DNA from: Gloeophyllum trabeum ATCC 11539
Taxonomy: Eukaryota > Basidiomycota > Agaricomycetes > Gloeophyllales > Gloeophyllaceae
Length of the DNA: 55,104 nucleotides
NCBI RefSeq assembly: GCF_000344685.1
Contig: NW_006920418.1
Location: 591,020 to 646,123, forward strand
Direction: 5' to 3'
Position 1 is the first letter of the stretch; each line of letters begins with the position of its first letter. Made by a program: the position numbers and the translations under genes. This document shows, one piece after another, positions 22,000 through 35,698 of this stretch. The notes beneath the pieces are model-generated. The model ran no database searches. It was given only the letters and a program-made list of their open reading frames with translations, and had not been told where the DNA came from.

Positions 22000-23818
22000 C
22001 TAATTCAAAGTTTTGCGCGGCGCCAGGAACCACATCACTCCGGACGCGCAGAACAAAGCGACGACGAAGGGCTCAACAACCCAAATTCCTTTCTTCGTGG
22101 CTATAATACCAATAATCACTATGAAGATGAAAGTGAAAGCTCAATTGCATGTGACGACCCACAGGTGAAAGACGAAGACACTCACAGGGGAAGAAAGCAC
22201 TCCCCGACTGGCCGATGCTTGACATGAGCGAGAACGCGTCGGCGTGCAACCGGCTCGGGATGAGGTACGAGCCCATGACGATGCCCGCCGTGTAGAAAGT
22301 GGAGATCGCCACACCGACGAGTGCGGTTGCGACGGCTGTAGATGAGTAGATGGGTACTGCCCAGCCCACGGCTTCTAACGCGATCGCCAGAGATAGGTAG
22401 ATGAACACCGCGCGCCGTTCGCCCATGACGACGTTCAAGCTTGGTAACACCATTCTGCCGATGGCGATCCCGAGGTAGAAGGAGCTTGCTACCCATGACG
22501 CGCTGTGCGGGGAGCCGTGACGGACCTTGCCATTAGAGCTATTGTGAGCCAGCCCAGAGACGCGGAAGCGAAATTGCCTTACATTTAAAACGAATGACAC
22601 AATCCATCCACCACTGTGAGGAAGACAACCGGCGTCATACGTGACCATCTATGTGACGTATAAATCTTACGTACATGGATTCTTCAGCTCTGCGGATTCA
22701 TGTTATTAAGACAGCAGATGTCACGGTCGAATTGAGAACGTACGCACCCTACGTAGAACATCATGAAAAGCGCGAGGGTCCACACTGCACGGCTATTCAA
22801 AGCCTCGCGTAGGCCATGTCGCTGACCGGTGGATATGATATCTGCCGGCCTTTGCGGGAGGGACCTGAGTTTCCTGAACGAGAACCACGCAAGGGCCAAT
22901 GTCGGTACACTCATGCCAAGGCATGTCATGTAGAAAAAGTGATACTGGTTACGGCGCTGATGAGGTTGACTCTAGAAGACGACACGAATGTCACTTACGG
23001 GAGCTCCTCTCGTTACCATAGCAGTCGCGACTAGGGGACTTGCGAAGGCGCCCAGTCCGAATACGCCGTGAAGAAAGCCAGTATAGATCAACGGCTTCGA
23101 CAGTAATGCGAAATAGGCGTTGAACAAGCTCAGCTACGATCAGCAATGCGTGAGTGACCGTTCCGAACCTGTGCTCATTACATAGTTACCTCAGCCGCAA
23201 ACCCGAAACCAAACAAGAGAAAGCCAAGGCACATTGGCACAAAGCTGACTTGCTGCGCTGCATTCAGGACGCTCTGTTGTGCGTCTGAGATTTGGCATTC
23301 AAGAAAGAGAAGTACACTACATACGCCAACGATCCCAAGGGTCACGGCTAAGATGAGCGTTGGACCATGACCTATTCTTCGGGAGACAGGGCCGACGCTG
23401 AAGGCTGCACCGATATATCCGATGAACTGGCAGATGAAAAGGGCAGACACTTGAGCATAGTTCAGGCCATAGGCTTTCTCTACGTAGGGAAGGATGGCGC
23501 CGGTTGCACCCATGCTGCAAGAAAACACCTGTCAGTATTTCCGCGGTAGACTGAGATTGGTTGGAACATAGCGAACTTCCAGCCTCCGAGGAACAGAGTG
23601 AAACCAGAAGTGAATATACGGAGAGCCTTGAGGGCCCTGGTTTCGGACCAAGACTCCAAGGAAGGAGTTACGCCATCCACTGGCACAGCTGTATCGCAAG
23701 CAGGGCCTTCGTATGGAACAGATGGCAGAGCGCGTGTTATCCGGCGAAGTTCTACCTCAGCATCGGGTGCCACGTTAAGAGCGGAGCCACTGGCTTCGTT
23801 AGTGGCGTCGGTCTTCAT
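22000..23818 (-). CDS. major facilitator superfamily transporter
   Basis: This is a polytopic membrane transporter read from the minus strand. The start MKTDATNEASGSALNV at 23818 begins a cytosolic N-terminal region, and the first helix is in GFTLFLGGWKFAMFQP. Later exons give MGATGAILPYVEKAYGLNYA, QVSALFICQFIGYIGAAFSV with the MFS loop GPVSRRIGHGPTLILAVTLG, LGFLLFGFGFAAEVT, TGFLHGVFGLGAFASPLVAT, GMSVPTLALAWFSFRK, LFMMFYVG, SWVASSFYLGIAIGRMVLPS, a second loop NVVMGERRAVFIYLS, ALVGVAISTFYTAGIVMGSY and finally CASGVMWFLAPRKTLN. The layout resembles the fungal Bsc6-like MFS group; the substrate is unknown. Introns are numerous and exact exon ends were not all verified. It is divergent from the GGQ hydrolase gene. 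Confidence 0.85.
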
Positions 23819-24708
23819 GAGGGATAGAGAGTGTGAACGACGGGCGGGAGAACGCCAAGGTTGAAAGTGATACTCGCGGTCTCGAGGCTTCTGCACCACC
23901 TTTATAGCCCTCTGAAGGAGCAGCTGACTCGTTAATCCTATGATCGGGGACGTCGATTCCCTTCGATAGAGGATGCGCCCTGGCCCCTCTGTTGACTGGG
24001 TCATTACATTCGACATTGCGCGGAGACCGAACCGGACACCACCCGGAGACCAAGAAAGCCAAGCGAGAGACCTGTGTGTTACGTCTAGATAGGCTCGCGG
24101 CCCTGCATCCGGTAGGATTGACGTACTCTGACCACACCAGCAACTGCACCGGATACTACTATTCGCCGTTTAGTGATGGGCCTTCGGGCTGTTAGAAATA
24201 GAGCCCGGGCGTTAAGTAATGCCTCGGGCATAGATTTTGTGGGGATGAATACCCCTCCGGTCAGAACAGAGACCGATCGCTGCTGGTCCCGGTCATCCTG
24301 ACTATGGTTCGATGCCACATCCGAGTCGTGCGGTAGAAAAATCTTCATGGCAGTGTCATCAGTAAATGGCTGATCACTGGCAACGTTCGGTCTTGGTAGT
24401 TGGTACGAGCAAAGAGGTTACATTCAGCCTAGACGGAGCCATCGAGAAGGCTCACCACTGACAGATGGGCGAGAGTCGACGATGCATTCATCGGCACTCA
24501 CGGTCTCGTTCGACTCCTTTGCAACCGTGGCGAAACCAGGGCGGGCCAATTGGGGACTTCCGGCATTCTCCGATGGGGCCCAACACCGCGTCCGAGTGAG
24601 AAGGTTCGCCTTCCTAGAACTTCGGCTTCGCGGATTCAACAGATGTACAGATTGGGTTGGGCATCCCAGTTCAGCTCTAACCTCATCTATCTGAATCATA
24701 ACGGTAAC
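23819..24708. other. divergent intergenic region
   Basis: This 890-bp stretch between the starts of the MFS transporter (-) and the GGQ hydrolase (+) probably contains both promoters. Open frames here are extensions of the flanking reading frames without conserved features. Confidence 0.45.
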
Positions 24709-25502
24709 ATGCTTTTACTGACCGGCCTGCGAGCCTATGGGGTCTACGCAACCGCCCGATCTGCTCTACTCTATCCCTCCACTACTATCCTACGTTACTC
24801 TCACACCTTACCAAAGCCACCCAGCATTCACGCCATTGAAACGAGCGAGGACATGAACAATGCCAGACAATGGCTGGAACAATTTAAACAGCAAACTATA
24901 CCTCGCAGTATGGTGGAGCTCAGTTTTGCAAGAAGCTCGGGCCCCGGCGGACAGGTAGGCCTCTTGAAGCATACCCATCAGTACTGGGTAGTTCTGAACC
25001 AGTAATCACTTGTCGTGCAACATATACAGAACGTCAACAAGGTCAATACGAAGGCGTCCGTGAGATGCTCCATCAAGGAATCATGGATCCCCCCGTGGGC
25101 GCAAAGGGCCTTACGGGCGTCGGTGCGTTCTTCCTGTACAATTGTTGCCACAGTTCTGATCAATCAAAATATTTGAAGCCTCACTATGTTCCTTCTAGTG
25201 ATACCATTCTTGTAACCTCCACGGTTCATCGCTCACAGTCGCAAAATGTAGAGGATTGTCTTTCTAAAGTGCGCCGAACCTGCTTCGCCCGGATGTCTCT
25301 CTCCTCTTGACGGGCTTTATTGAAGCTACATGCTATTATTGTGGATGCAGCAATTAAGGAGATCAAGACAGAACCTTCCGAAGCGCAGAAGGCGCGTGTT
25401 CGGCAACTGGAAGCAGCGGAGAACAGAAGGCGGCGCGAACAGAAGATGCATTTAAAGACAAAAAAGCAAAGTAGGAGTGCGCGTGGGGGAGCATGGGACT
25501 AA
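24709..25502 (+). CDS. mitochondrial GGQ peptidyl-tRNA hydrolase (ICT1/Pth4 type)
   Basis: This is a class I release-factor-like protein that frees nascent chains from stalled mitochondrial ribosomes. Four exons (24709-24954, 25030-25122, 25179-25268, 25326-25502) give 201 aa, typical for the codon-independent family. The N-terminus (MLLLTGLRAYGVYATARSAL) looks like a mitochondrial presequence. The catalytic motif reads SSGPGGQNVNKVNTK, with GGQ split by intron 1 directly after the Gln. The C-terminal tail is strongly basic (RRRREQKMHLKTKKQSRSAR), as needed for ribosome binding, and ends GGAWD. An alternative final intron starting at the gtagga near 25471 would extend the protein to 25687; the 25502 stop is preferred as the simpler reading. 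Confidence 0.88.
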
Positions 25503-26006
25503 TGCTCACTGCAGGTAATAATGCCAATCCCATTAAACGTTTGAAGAAACTCATCTTTCACCAACAGGCCCACGTCGGATTGTACACCTTATTCCCAGCA
25601 TTGGAGGATGTGCGAAGACCCGCGGCCGAATCTTGTCCAGGATCGAAGGAGACTCTTGCATTTCCGCTTTATCAATTACACCAATGATGGATGGACGATC
25701 CATGTCCCGGCGACGGCGCTGTACCACGAAAGGCGTCCCCCGGCCCAAGAGCGTACACGAGTAGAAAGGGTCTGCTATGCACCTTTCACCATTACGAGTC
25801 CCCCGCTATCGAGGGAGCCGTGTTCGGGTCGGGTACACCCGCTCATGTCAGGTTCATCTTATACTGCTCTCATATGGAGTGAGGAAAGGCGTCGTCCGAC
25901 GTCAATTTATCATATTCCCCAAAAATACACATTAGCTGACAGTACGTTAAGCGTCCCCGAAGTCCATGTAATTAATATCATTGTGTCATGCTTCACTCTT
26001 TGACAT
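25503..26006. other. intergenic spacer between convergent genes
   Basis: This is the 3' flank of the GGQ hydrolase (+) and the laccase (-). If the hydrolase uses an extra intron, its last exon would cover part of 25516-25687. Nothing else was recognised. Confidence 0.45.
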
Positions 26007-28598
26007 TCAACTGGCGTTAATGCCAGAAAGGCTAGCATTCCTGTATTGTGTCGAAGCGCCGGAGGTCGGACAAAGGTCGTACCACGCCTCTGCAAATAAC
26101 AGGTCAGGCCTTTGCACATCAAGGGAGGAATCATGGAATACTGACTGGGAATAGGGGCATTGGCAACTGCCACTTCGTCGGGCTCTTCAGCCATCACCAC
26201 AGCGAACCCACTGGGTCATATCCAACGGATTTGTTAGTACTGCGAGCTCATGCACGGGAGGAGGAGGCGGACTTACGCAGCAAGATGGTAATCGATATGA
26301 CAGTGCAAGAACCACGGGCCCGGGTTATCCGTCCTGAACCGGATCGTGGTCAGTTCGTTGGGGTCGTTGCCAATGGAGACCGTGTCGCGAACGACTGGGT
26401 TGTCCCAGTTATATGAGGAGTTGCCTGCACTGCGGACTACCCAGAACGTATGCTGCAACGCCATTAGAGTAAGGACGAGAGTAGGGTTGCATGCATGACT
26501 TACGCCGTGGAGATGAATGGGATGCTATGGAACCAATCGACATGTCAGCAACGCGTCAACAAGCAAAGCAAATGTACCTACAGGTCCCGGCCCTGCCGAT
26601 GTATTCATGTAGAACGCAACCTCAATCGTGGAATGCTTAGGGAGGTCGTACACGCTGCCCTTCGGCATATAGTCCTGCGGCTTCTGATCGCCATTCAAGA
26701 TCTGAAGAAGGACAGGTAATTCAGGGTTCTGGAAAGTGGTTCCATTAACGTCGAAGCTCGGGGTGCCGTTCGGGCCGGTGGCGTTCTACCCGCGAAGTAG
26801 TCAGTATAGGCAGAGCCGAAGGCGACACGGTTCACATACGAAGGTAATATTGAAGAAGAATCGCTTGTCTACACCTCCGGGGAAAGGATGTCCAGGCTAG
26901 CGGATGAATGAGCCATGAGCATTCAGCGTATCATGCGCGACTTACAACAGGCATGCGTTGCAAAGGCTAAAGATGGATATGCATACTTGTCAGCATGGGA
27001 CAGTGCGAATACAGAAATGGGATCGTACGTGAAGATCAGTCTCCACGAGCGGCTTGTTCGGCGTCGCATTGTTCCTGGTGGCATTTGGCAGCGCAAGGGG
27101 AACAGAACTATACCGTAGGATTGCGGCATTCAGACTGGGATCGCTGTTGTTGATGGTGTTGCCGGTGTTGGGGTCGGAGTGTATCCCTGTACAAGCTATT
27201 AAGATGTTAACACACAGAAGAGGAGAGAGGGCTCGTACAGTAATTGTCGGGACGTTGGTTCGCATGCAGCTATCAAGGCGATTAGTACCCAACGTCATAA
27301 GCACCGAGGTATACTGGTAATCTCACGATGAAGGAGTATCTTTGACCTGGTGACAAAATGTCAGTGAGCTACCATAGATAGTTTCAATCCAATAGCCGCA
27401 CCCGCATGAATCTGGATTTGGTCGACGTCACGGACGGGATGCACAGTCACTCCGTCAGCTTCTATGATGGTCATCTTATGCCCGGCGATGGTGAAGTTGT
27501 AGTAGGGCTCGCAAGCCATGTTGATGAGACGGAACCGATACCTATGAGGAAGGCTGTTATTAGGGCCTTCATGAGCGATACGTGTCATCCAACTCACTTC
27601 AACCCTGGTTCGACGACGATTTCGGATAGGTAGTCGGTTCCATTATAGGTGGTCGTGACGGTTCGCCCTTTCCCATTAATTAGAGTAGCGTCGTTCGTAC
27701 TATAGATACCACGGTGTTATTGTACTGCATATAGATTGGTCTGGTGCAATGCTTACGGAAAAGTGGGCTCTTGAGAGGAGACATTATGATACCTGCATGG
27801 ACCACATAAGACATGCGGACCCACAGTCGCTCGTTGGACATCACTCACCAGTCTGCTAGCGTAATAACCGTCGTCTCTGTGATAATAGGGCAATTAGTCC
27901 TGATCGCTCGACCCGAATTCGATGTGAGTCTGTGCTCACCGTCGTCAACATCATAGTCATTATAGTACGGATCGTCGGGATCATATATAACCAAAGGCCC
28001 ACGCAAGCCATCGCAATACTGCGTCGACAAGTGCGAATGGTACCAAAAGGTGCCTGCCTGCCTTGGTGATGTGAAATTGTAGAGGAAGGAGTGCTGTGGC
28101 TCGATGGGACACTGCGTGACCCAAGCTACACCGTCCGACCAGGCTGACTTATGTTGGAACATGCCGTGCCAGTGCTAATGCGTAAACCATCAGTATGGGA
28201 TCGAGACGACAGAAGAGGAGGGCCGTCTCACAATTGTTGTCTCCACGTCCATGGTCGTGTCATGGAGCTTATCGACAGCGTTAAGAAGGAAGCGGTGGCC
28301 CTGGAAGTGATCGCACAATTCAGTCGACATTGAATGATATTGACGTAGTACACTCACCTTCTCTCCAGCAATGAGGGGTCCCGGAAAGACGCCATCCACA
28401 AGGACAGTTCTAGATAAGCGCAGTCAGCTCATTGAGTTCCCAATCAAACGGAGGGAAAGGGGCGTACGAGCGATTATGGCCATCGGGGGCGATGTATTTA
28501 TTAACGACCTGGAGATCTCTAATGTGCTCGTGCTTCTTCGCGAGCACGCCAGTGGCAAGCACCAGCGCGCTCACAAATGCAGTAAGGGATGTGTACAT
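26007..28598 (-). CDS. secreted laccase (multicopper oxidase)
   Basis: This extracellular blue-copper oxidase couples one-electron oxidation of phenols to reduction of O2 to water. A signal peptide ([20 protein letters not shown]) precedes a mature N-terminus containing [17 protein letters not shown] and [17 protein letters not shown]. All four copper motifs are present: L1 [16 protein letters not shown]2 [21 protein letters not shown]3 HPIHLHGHTFWVV (split by an intron) and L4 [12 protein letters not shown]. The residue ten positions after the L4 cysteine is Phe, as in high-redox-potential laccases; L4 has Tyr where Trp or Phe is more usual. N-glycosylation sites are frequent ([15 protein letters not shown]). 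The C-terminus reads [11 protein letters not shown] and ends SLSGINAS. More than ten short introns occur. The gene faces away from the small secreted-protein genes. Confidence 0.94.
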
Positions 28599-28713
28599 TA
28601 TAAAAAAATAGACGGGACACAGAAGGTACCCGAATTAAAAGAGGAAGTACCGAAAGAATTCGTATATGAGATAGGATGGGATGGAGTATGAGGATTGAGG
28701 AGAGCGGTCATCC

Positions 28714-28720
28714 TTATATA
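28714..28720 (-). promoter_or_regulatory. TATA box of the laccase gene
   Basis: The minus strand reads tatataagg with TATATAA at these positions, 116 nt upstream of the laccase ATG. Position and sequence fit a core promoter. Confidence 0.6.
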
Positions 28721-30066
28721 CTGTACCTGGACTTGGAGGACAAGACGGATGAGAATGTCGAGCGAGATAGCGATCTAGATGGCGGCCAGTACGGAGCCGC
28801 TACACGCAACACAACAACGCCCCTCCAGGACGCTAGTCAAATCATGTTTCATTTCAACCCTATGGATAGCAAAGTCAGGCCATGGCAATGCACGATGTTG
28901 TCCAGGGACGAGTCACGAATGCTTGTTGAGGCAAAGTCTCTTCCGGGGCTTTCTGGCGCAATGACCGCCACCGACGCACGGGGCGCGCAGATAGCACCTG
29001 CTACAGATGAGCGGCACCAGCAAAGTAGCCGACACCGACTCGGAATGTGGCAGCATCATTGCAAGGCGGGCTACACGCCGTCATCCTGATCGTTTCGAGG
29101 GCACAGCGACTGGCTAGCCTGGATCGCGAGCAGAAGCAGAGAAAATGGCGGTACGAGCGCAACACGGCCACGCAAAGCGCTCCATTCCAGGCTGGAGACC
29201 ATGTTTCGGTGTGTGGTGGCCGATGAAGACGAGACGCGCGCAGAGTCGGAGCACGGGCAATATGATGTTGCGGAGCCCTAAACCTCATTCACGGGTGGAT
29301 TGAAGAGCCTCCAGCTAGTCAAACCTACGAAAAAGACGGGTTCAGGATCAGAACAAGCCGACGTATATCATAGCCTTGTCTGTCCCATACAACTCCCGTT
29401 GAAGAGGTGGCAAATGTTTCCGAGGACTTGCTTGTTCGAACTTCGAAGCATCTCTGAGAGAGCCCAATCTCAGATCCCGAGGTGCTTCTCTGCCACAATA
29501 TCAAGATAAAGGTCCGTGAAGGACCGCGTGGACCGCCAAGTCCCACAGGCTTGCTTGCGTTGCGTCTCACAACTTCCAAGTTTTGACTGCTGTTGCTAAG
29601 CTCTGCTTATGAGCTGTATTCTGGTAGGCGTGTCAGGCGATAGAGCGATGCTGCCTTGTGGCTAACATATACCAAGGTTTATCCGGATGCATGAAAGGCA
29701 TTTCTGCGAGCTCAGTGCGCACTTGCTATCTTCGTCTTTTGGCGGCGAACATGAAGCCCCGGAAGTGGAGCGCTAACTCGCGCTGGCGCATCATTGTGAT
29801 GGCTATGACTTGCTCATAGATCGCAGGCTATACCCAACGGATGCAAGGTTCATTGCCATCCGTGGGCCACGTACCGCCCAACGGTCCCTCAACAACCCCC
29901 CGAACTATGTCACAGTAGTGGCGCAGCGATATGAAGCTTGAAACAATGGCACAGTAACCTCCGACGCTAAAGGACTACGCGATCTACTCTTTGCACCGCG
30001 TACATGCCGAAGATCGTTCGCCATCCCGGAACCGGATCTCAACACAGGCCTGCTGCGTCTTTCCGC

Positions 30067-30074
30067 ATATAAGG
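30067..30074 (+). promoter_or_regulatory. possible TATA box for small secreted protein
   Basis: ATATAAGG lies about 75 nt before the ATG at 30145. This is evidence from position and motif only. Confidence 0.5.
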
Positions 30075-30144
30075 TAGCATCTAGCTCGCGCTTCAGTCAA
30101 GAACCTAGAATCCCCAAATCGACCTCTGTACGCAGTCCGATCCA

Positions 30145-30567
30145 ATGCAGCTCAAGTGCATCCTCTTTCTTGCTTCGGCGCTGACACTGGCCGCGGCGTC
30201 CTCAGTCCGTACCTCTCCGTCTCCTCCTTCTAGTGCCTCAACTTACCTTTCCCCTCCACAGAAGAATGACAACGGCACGCACTGGGACGCCAACCACATC
30301 CCCGGGCAAAAACACGCGCCGGGGTACAGTCACCGGCATTCGCACACGCGCTCCCAGACGACGCTCGCAGGGAGCGCTACCCTCGCGCCCGGCGCGCGGG
30401 TCAGCTCGAGCGTCGTAGTCTACTCCGCCGAGCGCGTGTACAACACCGTGTCGGACACGGTGCTGACGGCGCAGACGAGCACGGTGACGTGGACGGAGAC
30501 GCTCGTGACTACGGTGGTGCCTACGAGTAGTGCGGCGAGCGCTGCCGGGTCTGCTTCGTCTGTGTGA
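30145..30567 (+). CDS. small secreted Ser/Thr/His-rich protein
   Basis: A 140-aa open frame starts with a clear signal peptide (MQLKCILFLASALTLAAASS). The rest is low in complexity: HWDANHIPGQKHAPGYSHRH with a following SHTRSQTT is His-rich, and the C-terminal half is Thr/Ser/Val-rich (VSDTVLTAQTSTVTWTETLV). A possible intron (gtccgt near 30208 to a cag at 30261) would remove the Pro/Ser segment and remain in frame, giving a shorter protein. There are no cysteines beyond the signal peptide and no known family. The Ser/Thr content suggests O-glycosylation and a cell-wall or extracellular location. TATA-driven expression is plausible. Confidence 0.65.
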   Translation: MQLKCILFLASALTLAAASSVRTSPSPPSSASTYLSPPQKNDNGTHWDANHIPGQKHAPGYSHRHSHTRSQTTLAGSATLAPGARVSSSVVVYSAERVYNTVSDTVLTAQTSTVTWTETLVTTVVPTSSAASAAGSASSV

Positions 30568-31785
30568 GTGCGTGCTGGGATGTGGTGTGTGATACGCGGA
30601 GCTGATGCGTTTCCGTGTTATATCTATGTAGTGTTGGATAATCGCCCGCGGACATGATTACGATTAGTGATAGGACACTGTGTAACGCCTACCTTATGGT
30701 CTCTGCCTAATGTACCATATTTTACCCTTCGACGCGTGAATCCGAGACCGACTTAGTTTGCGTATGTTCACTGTGGACAGCAGGGGTGTGTGAAGTATGG
30801 TCCGCTGATATTCAGGTTTTTAACACTTCTGAATTGCGCACGTTACTGAGGGCCGGGACTTGTGACCTCAAGCTGCTTCTGAGCAATTGAGTTTCGTCCT
30901 AGCGGGGCTACGGTTGTTGGTAATTGCAGCAAGGTACAGTTGTCTGCTCGACATCTACGCCCGTGGTGTATACCCCCCGCTGCGGTTCTGGGCCGCCGAG
31001 GAGCCGTTCCACCGACAATAGAGCAGGCACCAAAGACGGTGGGAGACCCCCTACCCCTCGGGATTCGCGGTCGAAGAGAAGCTGAGCGTGGTGGCATTGA
31101 TATCTCCGTAAGGCCGGTATGTCCCTCGTCCTTTGTATGCTTGACATGGCTGGATGACATGCCTGCACGTCTCAGTGCGGAACTCTCGAACTTAGAACGT
31201 CCGAAGAGATTACGTTGGATGCACTGGCATTCTTCGACTTCGAATTCCGACGGGGTGGTTGAGACGCATACGCGGCGCTCCAGCTCTCCGGCGCCCTGCG
31301 ACGATAGGTTTTACGGAGGTTGTACTTGTAAGATGACCCAGCCGCGTTGGCCAGCCTTTCTTCGTTTCGAAGAACTCGATGGTGGATACACATGGAGCGC
31401 ATTGATGGGCTCGATGCCTCGGGCACCTGCTACAGGGCATATCCAAAGGCAGCGGCGCCGCACCAAGGATTGGCCACACCTCTCCTCTATTGCAGATGCG
31501 AGAGTCTCGCACGTTTGGCAAGTTCTATAGCGATATAAATGATCGCCGCGGGTCACAGGTCTGCCCGCTGTCTAAGTGCAACGTCTAGCTGATTAAGATC
31601 GCGGCTGGACTTACCTCACGCCTCTGCGTCCCAGGCTGGGAATATGGCCGTTCGTTCGGCGCCGGTTGAAGCCTCACTGAAGGGTGCTTGGGGTGAGACA
31701 ATATAAAAGGCTCATGCTCTACGGTAGTGTCCTCCATCGCAGAGTTCCCCTGTTCTACGGTCGGCTGCATTGAGCCTCCGCTACG
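30568..31785. other. intergenic, no supported gene
   Basis: This 1.2-kb stretch holds an open + frame at 30940-31530 (196 codons) with several overlapping antisense frames. None shows a domain, signal peptide or conserved composition, so I do not call a gene. The TATA box of the next gene lies at the right end. Confidence 0.4.
31702..31708 (+). promoter_or_regulatory. TATA box of KRE9/KNH-like gene
   Basis: A perfect TATAAAA sits 84 nt upstream of the ATG at 31786. Confidence 0.6.
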
Positions 31786-32337
31786 ATGGTGAACTTGAAC
31801 GTCGCCGCGTCCCTCGTTCTGGCTGCGCTGACGGCGCCTTATGCTACCGCCGCCCCCGCGGATGTATGGGCCCCGCCCATCACGTACCCAACCGACAGCA
31901 CGATCTGGCAGGTGGGATGGTCTAACTGGGTTGCTTGGTACGCACCGCATTCTTTTGACAGCAGCCGCAGTGAACGTGAACATGAACGCGCAGGGACACG
32001 TCAAACCCGCCCGCGCACATCACCAACCCAAACGGGACTATCTACCTGGTGTGGGACGGTGAGATACTCTTCGGTGCGCATTAGTTCTCTTGTGCTTTGG
32101 TACGCACTGACGGTAGATGTGCGATACCAGAGGACCCCGGACCCCTGGCGAGCGGCTTCTCCCTCATGGATGGGTACGTCTACTTCGACGTTCCGAACGT
32201 CACCGCTAGCAATGAGTGGCGCGTCGTGTGTGAGTGGCTCTCAGTACATGGAGGTTTTGAACGTCCTGACATACTTACGTCTACAAGTGATTGGAGACTC
32301 TGGGGACGTCAGTCCCCCGTTCGCGCTCATTCAGTGA
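31786..32337 (+). CDS. secreted single-domain KRE9/KNH-like protein
   Basis: Four exons (31786-31937, 31994-32058, 32131-32229, 32288-32337) join exactly to 121 aa. A signal peptide (MVNLNVAASLVLAALTAPYA) precedes a single compact domain of the kind found at the N-terminus of yeast Kre9/Knh1 and of Ser/Thr-rich GPI-anchored fungal proteins. It reads PITYPTDSTIWQVGWSNWVA, HITNPNGTIYLVWDEDPGPL, ASGFSLMDGYVYFDVPNVTA and WRVVLIGDSGDVSPPFALIQ. Unlike longer relatives it has no Ser/Thr-rich stalk and no GPI signal, so it is predicted to be freely secreted. The function is not established; a wall or glucan-related role is inference from the domain. The acceptor for exon 3 was chosen because only it restores the conserved frame. 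Confidence 0.82.
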   Translation: MVNLNVAASLVLAALTAPYATAAPADVWAPPITYPTDSTIWQVGWSNWVAWYAPHSFDSSRSEREHERAGTRQTRPRTSPTQTGLSTWCGTVRYSSVRISSLVLWYALTVDVRYQRTPDPWRAASPSWMGTSTSTFRTSPLAMSGASCVSGSQYMEVLNVLTYLRLQVIGDSGDVSPPFALIQ

Positions 32338-32837
32338 TGAGATGGAGAATGGAGAAGAGATGCAATTACCTCAGGCTTACACCGATTGACTGCTCGATGT
32401 GTGTATCATTTGCAAGTAAAGTTACACAGCTTGACTGGACGAGGTCGAAGTGCTGGTGTCGATCGCGTCCGAGTCGCGTTGTGAACACGTGCCGGTCAGA
32501 TGATCAAGATTGCATTCCCCTTTTTGGATGTCCTCCTCGTCCGAGTCCTGCAGCAGCATATCCCTGAACGCTGTGCTTCCCTTTCAATCTATACGACCGT
32601 TGGGCACGATTATACGACGTGTAATCGATCGCCCGACCAGAGACCCACGGCTGTGGGTAACCTTTGAGCGCGTGAAGGGAACGAATGACGCGATCGCTGG
32701 AGTAACTCTGAGTTTATAAGTGCACTGAGATTAGTCAAGCAAAAGTAAGCGTTTGAGGGTCGCTTCAGTGTAAAGGTGCGTCGCTATTGCATGACATCTC
32801 TTCATAACTCATTCTTCTTGTTGCTTAGTATTGTTGC
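32338..32837. other. intergenic spacer upstream of SelO
   Basis: This 500-bp stretch has no supported gene. Short frames here lack family resemblance. Confidence 0.5.
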
Positions 32838-35461
<2,624 letters not shown>

Positions 35462-35698
35462 TTTCGATGTCCCGCTGTATGCTGTAAATTTGTTCGTCCG
35501 TACATGTGTATTCCTCTGTTGTATTGTACTGTTCACACAACACCTGCATCATACTATGCATGTCCTTACTCTGCCCTACCTGCGTACTTGCATGAGACAT
35601 CACTCCGTCACGCTTCGACAGGGTATTCGGATTTGATCTTCATTCTACAGCATCCAGTATGTGACCGTATCAGTATACATCGATATATCGTATTGTAT

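Larger units (their letters stand above)
28599..30144. other. 1.5-kb intergenic region upstream of laccase
   Basis: This divergent region contains the laccase promoter on the left and the promoter of a small secreted protein on the right. Open frames of about 137 codons (28676-29089, +) and 84-95 codons (minus, 29001-29579) have no recognisable domain. No transposon ends were seen. Confidence 0.45.

Noticed and set aside
28676..29089. 137-codon + frame in the laccase promoter
   Set aside because: It overlaps the TATA box of the laccase gene and has no recognisable domain.
30940..31530. 196-codon open frame on the + strand
   Set aside because: No domain, signal peptide or conserved composition, and it overlaps several equally long antisense frames.
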